Assembly: GCA_029261795.1 (NCBI GenBank)
Contig: JAJDAP010000116.1
Span: 62,001 to 126,000 of the forward strand
Direction of reading: 5' to 3'
DNA from: Deltaproteobacteria bacterium
Lineage (GTDB): Bacteria > Myxococcota_A > UBA9160 > UBA6930
Length of the DNA: 64,000 nucleotides
Below are positions 44,361 through 52,007 of this stretch, piece after piece. The position numbers were made by a program, and so were the translations under genes. Below the pieces are notes generated by a model. The model was given only the letters and a program-made list of their open reading frames with translations. It was not told the origin of the DNA and made no database searches. The number at the start of each line of letters is the position of its first letter. Position 1 is the stretch's first letter.

Positions 44361-45971
44361 TCAGGGAACAGCGGCTTCATCCGAGCGCCAGCCGCGTGGG
44401 TTCGCGAGAAACGCTGAACGCCAGGCTTCGAGGCGCTCCGCGAGGGCCGAGGCGACCGCGGGCCGGGTCTTTGCCACGTTGTAGGCTTCGGCCGGATCGA
44501 GTTCGAGATCGTAGAGAAGCGGCCAGGTCCCCAGCGTCGGGACCGACTCGCTCGAACCCGGCGGCGTGTAGTCGCGACTCGTCAGGAGTCGCCCGCCGAG
44601 CGTGTCTTGTTTGTCGAGCGGGGCCGGCCAGACGTAGTGGCTGTTGCGCTCGACCAGCTTGAAGCGGCCGAGCCGGATGGCCTCGAAATCGTAATCGTGG
44701 GAGAAGAAGAGCGGACGTTCGGGAACGCTGGCCTCGGGCTCGGACAACACCGGCCAGAGATCCGCGCCGTCGATCTCCCGGTCGGAGGGAAGCTCGAGCC
44801 CCGCGAGGCCGAGCAGGGTCGGGAACAGGTCGATGTTCATGGCAGGCGCATCGCTCACGGCGCCGGCTTCGATGTGACCCGGCCACCAGGCAACGAAGGG
44901 AACGCGGAAGCCGCCCTCGAAGCTCTGACCCTTGCGCCCGCGCAACCCGGCAGGATCGCCTTCGAACCAGGGGCCGTTGTCGCTCGTCACCACGACCAAT
45001 GTGTTCTCGGCGCGTCCGCTGCGTTCGAGGGCCGCGATCACCTGGCCGACGCTCCAGTCGAATTCCGAGACCGCATCGCCGTAGGGCCCGGCGGAGGAAC
45101 GTCCTGCGAATGCCTCGCTCGGGTAGAACGGTTGGTGCGGGTCCTTGTGCGCGATGTAGAGGAAGAACGGCTCCTCTCGAGGCTCCTCGATGAACGCCAC
45201 CGCCGCCTCGGTGAAGATCGCCGTGTAGGGCTCCTGCGCCAGGCCGATGTCGGCGATCTCCTCGGTTCGATCGCGCCAGAAAGCGACGGGCCAGTCGTCG
45301 TTCGACATGTTGAAACCGACGAAACGATCGAAGCCATGGTTCGAGGGGTGGTACTCGGGTAGCTCGGTGAAGTCGCCCAGGTGCCACTTGCCGACGGCCA
45401 TGCTCCGGTAGCCGGCGAGCCGCAGCGCTTCGGCGAGGGTGATCTCCGAGGGCGGCAGGCCAGCGACGGCGTTCCCGCCGCCCGGCATGTCGATCGAGGC
45501 CAGCTTGGCGAAGACCAGGCCGGCGCCGTACGAGAGCCTGCGCAACAGGCTGTCGCCCGCTGCGGGCAGTGCCGTCATGATGCCGCTGCGTAGTGGGTAG
45601 CGACCCGTGAGCAGGCCCGCCCGGGAGGGCGAGCAGACCGGAGCACTCGAGTAGAACTGCGTGAAGCGCATTCCTTCGGCGGCGAGTGTGTCGATGTTAG
45701 GCGTCTGGATCGCGCGGCTCCCCTGCACACCGAGGTCTCCGTAGCCAAGGTCGTCCGCGAGGATCACCACCAGGTTCGGGCGCGGCGCGCCGGCACCGGG
45801 GATGCGCTCGACGAAGTCGTCGACGGGCGCGGCCGCCTTTTCCAGGTCTCGGAAGACGCTCCGGTCGATTCCGTGGTCGTTCGGCGTCAGCGCCCCCCTC
45901 ACGATCCAGAAGCCGAGGCCGGTCAGGATCAACAACGCGACGAGCCAGCGCTTCACGAAGCTACTCGTCAC
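44361..45971 (-). CDS. membrane-anchored arylsulfatase
   Basis: The 536-residue protein has an N-terminal helix (WLVALLILTGLGFWIVRG), the metal site VVILADDLGYGDLG, and the sulfatase signature CSPSRAGLLTGRYPLRSG, whose Cys is converted to formylglycine. SMAVGKWHLGD and TSDNGPWFEG are further active-site blocks. It should hydrolyse sulfate esters in the periplasm. It overlaps the other sulfatase gene by 11 bases. A formylglycine-generating enzyme is needed but not present in the window. Confidence 0.93.
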   Translation of the reverse strand: MTSSFVKRWLVALLILTGLGFWIVRGALTPNDHGIDRSVFRDLEKAAAPVDDFVERIPGAGAPRPNLVVILADDLGYGDLGVQGSRAIQTPNIDTLAAEGMRFTQFYSSAPVCSPSRAGLLTGRYPLRSGIMTALPAAGDSLLRRLSYGAGLVFAKLASIDMPGGGNAVAGLPPSEITLAEALRLAGYRSMAVGKWHLGDFTELPEYHPSNHGFDRFVGFNMSNDDWPVAFWRDRTEEIADIGLAQEPYTAIFTEAAVAFIEEPREEPFFLYIAHKDPHQPFYPSEAFAGRSSAGPYGDAVSEFDWSVGQVIAALERSGRAENTLVVVTSDNGPWFEGDPAGLRGRKGQSFEGGFRVPFVAWWPGHIEAGAVSDAPAMNIDLFPTLLGLAGLELPSDREIDGADLWPVLSEPEASVPERPLFFSHDYDFEAIRLGRFKLVERNSHYVWPAPLDKQDTLGGRLLTSRDYTPPGSSESVPTLGTWPLLYDLELDPAEAYNVAKTRPAVASALAERLEAWRSAFLANPRGWRSDEAAVP

Positions 45972-47568
45972 CGACGCCGAGCAGTTCCTGCGCCTTCTGT
46001 TTCATGATCCGCCAACGGATCGCAGACATGCTCTTCTCGATCTCCGCCTGGCTCTGGAAGGGGATCTCGACCGTCGCGGGTTCTGGTTCGTCTCCGCCGG
46101 GAAGGATCAGCCCCTCGTCGGCCACGCTGAACAAGAATGGGTAGACCTGCTTCATCAGTGGCTCGAGGATCCAGAGCGTGGTGGCTCCGATATCCACTTC
46201 TTCTCTCGGGTCCTGTTCCACATTGAACACGCGGGGGGCCCAGAGCCGACGCCAGGACCGATCGCGAGGCGCGGGATCATCGCCAGTCAGGAAGATCTTG
46301 AAGCGGCGCCACTTGGCGGCGAGCAGCGTACGGCCCGAGAAGAACAACACGCTCTCGCGCGCCGAAGTATCCGTCTCGCCCAGCAGGAGTGCGGTCTGGT
46401 CGAGTCCGTCGAAGGCCCGGTCGTCAGGCACTTCGCCCCCGCCTAGCTTCGCGAGGGTGGGGAAGAGATCGATCAACGCCACGATCTCGTTGCTGACGCG
46501 GCCCGGCGCAATGTGTCCTGGCCAGCGCGCGAGCATGGGCGTGCGGATCGAGCCCTCGTAGGCGCTTCCGAGGTAGCCGCGGAAGGGGCCCGAGGAGGAG
46601 ACCGCCGGGTAGTAGGCGGCATCCGGACCGTTGTCGCTGAGGTAGAGGACGATCGTGTTGTCGGCGATACCGGCTGCCGCAACGGCGTCGACGACCTGGC
46701 CGACGCGGTGGTCGTGCTCGGCCATCACGTCCGAGAAGGCACCGTTGCCGGATCGGCCCTCGAAATCCGGGTGGGGGAGATACGGGTGGTGGACGAGCGA
46801 CCAGGAGACGAACAGGAAGAACGGTTCCCCGGCGCTCGCTCGTTCCCGAATGTAGGCGACCGACTTCTCGGCAATACGTTCGTCGATCAGCGGCCGATTC
46901 GCGGTCGTGTAGGGCTCGACCGGGCGCACGGGCTCTCCCTCGCGACCCTCGAGCAGCTGGGGAACCTTGGCGACTTTCGCATCGAAGCCGACGTGCTCCA
47001 CATAGGTCGCCACGTTCGTCGAGAACGGGAAGCCCCACCATTCGTCGAAGCCCTGGTCGGTCGGGTAACGGCCGGGCGCATCGCCGAGGTGCCACTTGCC
47101 GAAGATCGCCGTGGCATAGCCGGCGTCCGAGAGCATCTCGGCGACCGTGATCTCCCAGGGCGCCAGCCCGCCGGCCAGCCCGGGGGTGCCCGCGCGCCAG
47201 GTCCCCGAGCGCACGGGCAGGCGACCCGTCATCAAGGCGGAGCGCGACGGTGTGCACTCCACCTCGACGTTGAAGTTCGTGAACCGCATCCCTTCATCGG
47301 CCAGACGATCGAGCCGCGGTGTCGCAACGCCGCGCAACTCTCCGCCACCGTAGGCGCCGATCTCCCCGAAGCCGAGGTTGTCGCTGAGCATCAAGACGAT
47401 GTTAGGGGGCTGGTTCTCAGTGTGTGCTGCGGTGGGGACCCCGCTCAGGGAGCAGGCCACGAAGAGCAGGATGAGCGAGGTCTGGCGGTTCTGCGAGCGC
47501 GCCCGAGGTTCGGCCAACGGGATGGCGGAAATGCCCTCGGCGTGCTTCGGCTCGACGGTTCCGCGCAT
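45961..47568 (-). CDS. secreted arylsulfatase
   Basis: ATG at 47568 with GGGAGGAAAC before it is preferred to the one at 47583. The 535-residue enzyme has a signal peptide (LILLFVACSLSGVPTAAH), metal motif NIVLMLSDNLGFGEIG, the signature CTPSRSALMTGRLPVRSG, AIFGKWHLGD and YLSDNGPDA. Ser follows the modified Cys at plus two, so the anaerobic or aerobic formylglycine machinery could process it. It is the first gene of the operon and is divergent from tetR. The two sulfatases differ enough to have different substrates. Confidence 0.93.
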   Translation of the reverse strand: MRGTVEPKHAEGISAIPLAEPRARSQNRQTSLILLFVACSLSGVPTAAHTENQPPNIVLMLSDNLGFGEIGAYGGGELRGVATPRLDRLADEGMRFTNFNVEVECTPSRSALMTGRLPVRSGTWRAGTPGLAGGLAPWEITVAEMLSDAGYATAIFGKWHLGDAPGRYPTDQGFDEWWGFPFSTNVATYVEHVGFDAKVAKVPQLLEGREGEPVRPVEPYTTANRPLIDERIAEKSVAYIRERASAGEPFFLFVSWSLVHHPYLPHPDFEGRSGNGAFSDVMAEHDHRVGQVVDAVAAAGIADNTIVLYLSDNGPDAAYYPAVSSSGPFRGYLGSAYEGSIRTPMLARWPGHIAPGRVSNEIVALIDLFPTLAKLGGGEVPDDRAFDGLDQTALLLGETDTSARESVLFFSGRTLLAAKWRRFKIFLTGDDPAPRDRSWRRLWAPRVFNVEQDPREEVDIGATTLWILEPLMKQVYPFLFSVADEGLILPGGDEPEPATVEIPFQSQAEIEKSMSAIRWRIMKQKAQELLGVGDE

Positions 47569-47607
47569 GTTTCCTCCCGACATTCTCTGGTGGCCGGGGC
47601 CATCATA

Positions 47608-47668
47608 ATGGGCTTCGATCGGTTGCCTCCATTACTGTACATACGTAGAATATTCAAATCAAGCCCAT
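47608..47668. promoter_or_regulatory. inverted repeat spanning the divergent tetR/sulfatase promoters
   Basis: ATGGGCTT (47608-47615) and AAGCCCAT (47661-47668) are exact inverted copies 45 bases apart. Between them lie TTGCCT (47623-47628), 17 bases and TAGAAT (47646-47651), a good promoter for the tetR gene. On the other strand TTGATT-N17-TACAGT may serve the sulfatase operon. A TetR-family regulator usually binds in such a place; a small dyad TACTGTACATACGTA overlaps both -10 areas. Confidence 0.5.
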
Positions 47669-47695
47669 CGCACCCCTGAATCGAGGCAGATCTCG

Positions 47696-48292
47696 ATGGC
47701 AACGGATCAATCGCAAGAGCGCGGATACGAGAGCGGCCGTCGGGCGCGTGAAACGCTCATGGACGCAACCCTGAGGATCGTGGCCAGGGACGGCGTTTCG
47801 GCAGTGACGCATCGCCGCGTTGCTGCGGAGGCGGGCGTTTCCAATGGTCTCACGACCTACCATTTCTCCAGCAAGCATGAAATGTTGGTCGCCGCCTACG
47901 AGCACTGGATCGCAACGGCGATAGAGCGTGTTCGCACCACAGCCTTGGCCCGATCTCAGCGCAGCGCTGCGCCCAGCATGGCTTCCCTGGTCGATGTCCT
48001 CGTGGAAGTCACTGCGAGCGAGTTGGAAGCTCCAGATGCTGGCGCTGAGTTTGCCCTGGCGCGGGAGCCCGCGCTCTCCGGTGACTTCGGCCGCTGGGAA
48101 AAGAGCCTCCTGGCGCTGCTCGAGAGCGTCTGCGAGGGCATCGGTTCTCGAGAACCGGCCCAGGACGCGTGGATTCTGTTGTCAGCGATTCGGGGGCTCG
48201 AACTCGCGCACCTGGCGAGCGGAGGTCGTCCGCCGAATCGCCGTTCTCTCAAGAGAACGTTCTCGCGACTCGTTGACGCATTGGCGCGGTAG
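47696..48292 (+). CDS. TetR-family transcriptional regulator
   Basis: The 198-residue protein has the N-terminal HTH of the family: RETLMDATLRIVARDG, then VTHRRVAAEAGVSNGLTTYH and FSSKHEMLVAAYEHW. The C-terminal ligand domain is helical without a recognised ligand motif. It is divergent from the sulfatase/P450 operon, which it probably represses until a substrate-derived ligand binds. Its stop lies two bases before the first tRNA-end repeat. Confidence 0.9.
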   Translation: MATDQSQERGYESGRRARETLMDATLRIVARDGVSAVTHRRVAAEAGVSNGLTTYHFSSKHEMLVAAYEHWIATAIERVRTTALARSQRSAAPSMASLVDVLVEVTASELEAPDAGAEFALAREPALSGDFGRWEKSLLALLESVCEGIGSREPAQDAWILLSAIRGLELAHLASGGRPPNRRSLKRTFSRLVDALAR

Positions 48293-48294
48293 AA

Positions 48295-48327
48295 TTGGCA
48301 CGCCGGGAGGGATTCGAACCCCCGACC
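48295..48327 (-). repeat. tRNA 3'-end fragment, left copy of a 33-bp direct repeat
   Basis: The minus strand reads as a T-arm (GGGGGTTCGAATCCCTCC), the 3' acceptor strand and GCCA. No anticodon or D arm precedes it, so it is not a working tRNA gene. A copy with one difference lies at 57061-57093 in the same orientation, 8.8 kb away. Such partial tRNA ends are left as attachment sites by integrated elements. Confidence 0.7.
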
Positions 48328-48724
48328 CTGGCCGTTGCCTTCCTCGCGAGCGCATCCCGCCGCGATCAGGAGCAACGCAAGGAGGACGCCGCTAGCGAGG
48401 GCACGGGGACCATGCCGAAGCCGGCTGCCCCCGATTGCGCGGTCGCTATTCCGGACTCGTACGTATACACTTCCGCATGACACTTGTGGAGGAGCCGCTA
48501 TGAGCGATGCCACGCCGCCCGGCCACATCCCCCGGGGTTGACCGCCTTCCTGCGAACCCAGCCCCGGGAATAACCGCTGCCGCCCGGCCTTGGCCGGCGT
48601 CGGAACGCAACAGCGTCTCCGCGCTCGGCTCCGCAACCCGGGGTGCGACGCGTACCCGGCCCGGCCGGACGGTTCTAGCGGTCCTGTTCGCCCTCTTAGT
48701 CATGGACCATGGGAGGACTTCGTT
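48328..48724. other. intergenic region, no gene seen
   Basis: About 400 bases between the tRNA-end fragment and the small membrane protein gene. Open frames here are short and look non-coding. The right end carries GGGAGGA, the Shine-Dalgarno of the next gene. Confidence 0.4.
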
Positions 48725-48835
48725 ATGTGGGAGTTCGCCATTACTGTTCTCGTGGGCTCACTGGTCGCGAGCTTCGTCGTTGGCGGCTGGATCGTTCGCG
48801 GCCTGCGTGACGGTGGTCATCACAACCACCGCTGA
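48725..48835 (+). CDS. 36-residue single-helix membrane peptide
   Basis: ATG at 48725 is preceded by GGGAGGA with seven bases spacing, one of the best ribosome-binding sites in the window. The product starts MWEFAITVLVGSLVASFVVG, continues GWIVRGL and ends in a His-rich tail (DGGHHNHR). One transmembrane helix with a short metal-binding-like tail is expected. It may be a small regulator of a membrane partner. No family recognised. Confidence 0.5.
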   Translation: MWEFAITVLVGSLVASFVVGGWIVRGLRDGGHHNHR

Positions 48836-49656
48836 GCAAGAAAAACGCCTTGGAGGCCTGCGACCATGGCCCCGATACCGTGTCGGAGTTCGTCCGGCGC
48901 GGCCTCCTCATCCGCGAGTCGAAGATCCGGGCCCGCCCGCACCCGCTGGTCGGAGTTCGCCTCGTGCCGATCAGGGCCGGGTTCTTGCCCGGATCGACAG
49001 CCCCGACGAGGCGGTCGAAGAGAAACTCGGATCGGTCCAGAGCCGGTTCGGTGTTGCGTGCGAAGGTTCCGTCGCAGGGCTCCTCTTTGCCCGAGTCACA
49101 TCCCAAGCCCGAGGTGCAGCCCCTGCGCGAACTCCCATTTCCTCTGCGATTGCACGGCGCGATCGCGCTGCCGATCAACGCGGACAGCTACGCCGTCGCT
49201 CCTCCCGAGAAACTCGCGCGCGCCATGATCGATACGCTCTCGAGGTCGATCGAGACCTGAGCCGGAGGCTGTAGAGGCGATCCCCTCCGCCTTGAACAGA
49301 TGCCCTGGGGCCGTCAGGGCCATGCAGCGCTGCATAGAGAACACACTTGGGTGTCTCCCTCGAGAATCTTGCCGACTCTCGATGGTGTTATTTCTGTTCA
49401 CGATTTCGAGGCGAGAAGAATTCGAACCCCCGCTCCTCAGGTTCGTAGCGTGCAGCCGAGAAGGCGAGATCTGCGACGGGCATAGGGGGTTGGGCCGTTC
49501 TCGAAACAGGGCGCCTCGCGTCCTTTCGTTCCCGGCACCGCCCAGCGGTCCCTCCAGAGCGCAGGGCCGCTAACTTGCCGCCATCGGGTTGGATCTTGCA
49601 GACGAACCCGCCGGAACCCATCCGGCGTCTGGGCGCCGCACGCATCGGAGAACTCC
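48836..49656. other. region with one doubtful reading frame and a tRNA-like fragment
   Basis: A frame at 48850-49260 could encode about 136 residues ending LPINADSYAVAPPEKLARAM, but its only start is TTG and its composition is uneven, so I do not call it a gene. It may be the remains of one. The rest holds the tRNA-like fragment described separately and the leader of the SDR gene. Confidence 0.35.
49411..49442 (-). repeat. third tRNA-like 3' fragment
   Basis: On the minus strand GGAGCGGGGGTTCGAATTC followed by TTCTCGCC has the T-loop consensus GTTCGAAT with G-rich stem. Upstream bases CTACGAA resemble an anticodon loop with ACG, but the stem around it does not pair and no D arm is present. 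It is degraded or coincidental, and shares only the T-loop with the 33-bp repeats. Confidence 0.35.
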
Positions 49657-50352
49657 ATGGAAACGATCTTGATCACGGGCGCGAACAAGGGGATCGGGCT
49701 CGAGCTCGTGCGCGGCTTCGCTGAGTCCGGGCGACACGTGATCGCGTGCTGCCGGGTCCCCGACGAAGCCAGCGACCTGCAGGCCGTCGCCGCGGCCAGC
49801 GACCACGTCGAAGTGCACGAAGTGCACGTGAGCGACGGCGACTCCGTGGCCGCCCTTGCGCGGGCCATCGGCGACCGCCCGATCGATGTCCTGATCAACA
49901 ATGCCGGTATGGCAGGCCCGGACTTCCAGCACCAGGGCCTTGCCGACATGGACTATGACGGTTGGGCCGAGACCTTCACGGTGAACACGATGGCGCCCCT
50001 CCGCGTGCTCCAGGCCTTCCGGGCAAACCTCGCAAAGGGCGCGAACGCGCGCGCGGTCACGGTGACGAGCCAGATGGGAGCGATCGGCCTCGATATGCCC
50101 GTGATGTTCGCGTACTGCTCGTCGAAGGGTGCGGTCAACAAGGTGATGCGCCTTGCAGCGCCGGAGCTGAAGGGCGATGGCATCGCCGTGGCGCTCGTGC
50201 ATCCGGGCTTCGTGAAGACCGACATGGGCGGTCCCGGCGCGGAGATTACGCCGAAAGCCAGCGCGACGGGCCTGATCGCAGTGATCGACGCGCTGACGCT
50301 CGACGATTCGCCCTGCTTCAAGACCTGGGATGGAAACGACCACGTCTGGTAG
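49657..50352 (+). CDS. short-chain dehydrogenase/reductase
   Basis: The 231-residue enzyme has the cofactor motif ILITGANKGIGLELV, NNAGMAG in the middle and the catalytic Ser in TVTSQMGAIG with YCSSKGAVNKV (Tyr-x-x-x-Lys). Its short C-terminus and PGFVKTDMGG match SDRs related to sniffer/carbonyl reductases. It uses NAD(P)H on a carbonyl or alcohol of unknown identity. Monocistronic in appearance. Confidence 0.92.
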   Translation: METILITGANKGIGLELVRGFAESGRHVIACCRVPDEASDLQAVAAASDHVEVHEVHVSDGDSVAALARAIGDRPIDVLINNAGMAGPDFQHQGLADMDYDGWAETFTVNTMAPLRVLQAFRANLAKGANARAVTVTSQMGAIGLDMPVMFAYCSSKGAVNKVMRLAAPELKGDGIAVALVHPGFVKTDMGGPGAEITPKASATGLIAVIDALTLDDSPCFKTWDGNDHVW

Positions 50353-50553
50353 TCGGTCGGTGGCCTTGATGGCTAGGCGACACGAGCTGGATCCCTGGCT
50401 CCTGCTCGTCGAGTACGGCGCAGGCTTCTTCGACTCCCCCGGCCGACAGACGGCTCTGCTGGATCCCTCATCGGGTATAGGGCGTTCAAGCTGCGGTTTG
50501 GCTCAACATCCAGTGCGGGCGTTATGTCAGATACCGCAGCGGGGCACGCGCTG

Positions 50554-51033
50554 TCAGAGGGTGTGGCAGCTCGTGCACAGCTGCGGCTCGGGGACCGTGA
50601 ACGACGAGGTCTGGGGGCATCCGGCGCCCGAGGCACGAACCGATCGCACCCGCCCGCGGCCGCGATTCGGCAGGTGGCACGAGATGCACGTGACCCGACC
50701 ACCCGGAAGCGCGATACCGATCGACAGAAGCGGCAGTGGGCGCAACCTACGCGGGTCGGTGCGCCAGGCCTCTTCGTAGAGCATGCCCACCGAGTGGTTC
50801 CCCAGACGCGATCCCACCATTACCAGCTGGCCGTTGGGGTTGGATGAAATCTCGCCGATCGACGCCCGGTGGCAGCCGAGGCAGTCTCGCGATCTCGCGT
50901 CGAGCAGCGCTTCATGGTTGCCGCTCGTAGCCGTCGTCGGTGCAATGAAGCCGACCAGCAGCGCCATGAAGGGGGCGAGCCGGGGTAGCCCGATCCCATG
51001 TACCCTGCTCGACCGACGTGTACCTGCCATCAT
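50554..51033 (-). CDS. small periplasmic triheme cytochrome c
   Basis: The 159-residue protein has a signal peptide (FMALLVGFIAPTTATSG) and three heme-binding sites: CLGCH at 51-55, CISCH at 116-120 and CTSCH at 153-157, the last just before the stop. The spacing suits the doubled C-x-x-C-H cytochrome families that shuttle electrons in the periplasm. The last site so close to the end suggests the protein may once have been longer. No partner gene adjoins. Confidence 0.75.
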   Translation of the reverse strand: MMAGTRRSSRVHGIGLPRLAPFMALLVGFIAPTTATSGNHEALLDARSRDCLGCHRASIGEISSNPNGQLVMVGSRLGNHSVGMLYEEAWRTDPRRLRPLPLLSIGIALPGGRVTCISCHLPNRGRGRVRSVRASGAGCPQTSSFTVPEPQLCTSCHTL

Positions 51034-51217
51034 GGAAGCTGGATCGGGTGTGGCGGCGCGACGCTTGATCCGTGGTTCGACGTGAACCTATCTGGTGTCT
51101 TCTACCTAGGGTGGCCCAGTCGCCTCCGGCTGGCCTCGCTGTCGTGATCTCGGTCGTTGCGCCGCCTGCGACGCCTGGAGCATCCTTCACAGCGGATCCC
51201 GCACGGAAGGAAACGCT

Positions 51218-51400
51218 ATGTCCTCGCCCCGATTCGCGCAGTGGCGGCCGCACCCTTGGCACGGCCTGCCCGTCGGGCCGGCTGCGCCGGAGCGCGTCTT
51301 CGCCTTCATCGAGATGACGCCGCTCGATCCTGTGAAGTACGAGATCGACAAGGAGACCGGATACCTGCGGGTCGATCGTCCGCAGCGAACGTCGTCGCTA
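51218..51400 (+). pseudogene. ppa: 5' fragment of an inorganic pyrophosphatase gene
   Basis: ATG at 51218 after GGAAGG opens a frame whose first 60 residues (HPWHGLPVG, FAFIEMTPLDPVKYEIDKE, GYLRVDRPQRTSS) match the conserved start of soluble family I pyrophosphatases. Homology stops abruptly at about 51398, and the frame then runs into unrelated sequence. The catalytic Asp cluster is lost, so the product is inactive. The break point touches the end of an unrelated minus-strand fragment. Confidence 0.75.
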
Positions 51401-51529
51401 ACCCACCGTCCAGACGTCGACCTGGGTACCGGGCGTGACGATGACCCCGAGCGCCGCCATCAGCGCGAGCTCTCCGGCATCGAGCGTGTGGTCGTTCTGG
51501 ATGTTGACGCTTCCGCTCGGGAGGTTCAC
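51398..51529 (-). pseudogene. 3' fragment of an unknown gene on the opposite strand
   Basis: From GTG at 51529 to TAG at 51398-51400 the minus strand encodes 43 residues (VNIQNDHTLDAGELALMAAL and then GVIVTPGTQVDVWTVG). The composition looks coding, and a stop occurs five codons upstream, so it appears to be the tail of a longer protein joined here by rearrangement. It begins exactly where pyrophosphatase homology ends. Confidence 0.4.
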
Positions 51530-51539
51530 TGGGGAACCA

Positions 51540-51990
51540 GATCACTGCCACCGCCGGCGACACCGTGACCAATGGCACGATGCACACGATACGGGGCGCT
51601 GGCGTGCTGCTCGGCGGCAGCGGCGGCATGGTGAACGCCGGCGCGATGCGGGCCGACCGGGCTCCCGGGATCATGATCTCACCCGGAGCGGGTCGCACGT
51701 TCCAGAATGACGGTGTCATGGAGGCATCCGGTGGCGGCGGATTCACGCTGTCCAACGGCACGTTCGTCAACAACACCCGAATCGACGTACTCGACGGTTC
51801 GCGCCTCGCTCTCGAGGACGGAACCGTGCTCCAGGGCGGCGTCCTTGCGACGGCCGGGACGGGACGCATCGATGTCCTGGCTTCCGACCCGAGCGCGTTG
51901 ACACTGGACGGTGTCACGATCCAGGGGGCCGTCGTCCAGAACAGCACCCGGGACGCGACGATCGTGAAGAGCTTTCACGGCGAGAGGTTC
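51540..51990 (+). pseudogene. internal fragment of a beta-helix surface protein
   Basis: The frame encodes repeated short strands with Asn/Gly turns (GNQITATAGDTVTNGTM, MVNAGAMRADRAPG, RTFQNDGVMEASGGGGF, GSRLALEDGTVLQGGVL), the pattern of autotransporter-type beta-helices. It has no signal peptide or C-terminal anchor, and both ends join unrelated sequence. It is a remnant between the pyrophosphatase fragment and the PhoD gene. Confidence 0.6.
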
Positions 51991-52007
51991 TCGCACTCTC
52001 TCTCGCC

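Noticed and set aside
48295..48400. A complete tRNA gene on the minus strand
   Set aside because: Only T-arm, acceptor 3' strand and CCA are present; no matching 5' acceptor strand, D arm or anticodon arm is found upstream.
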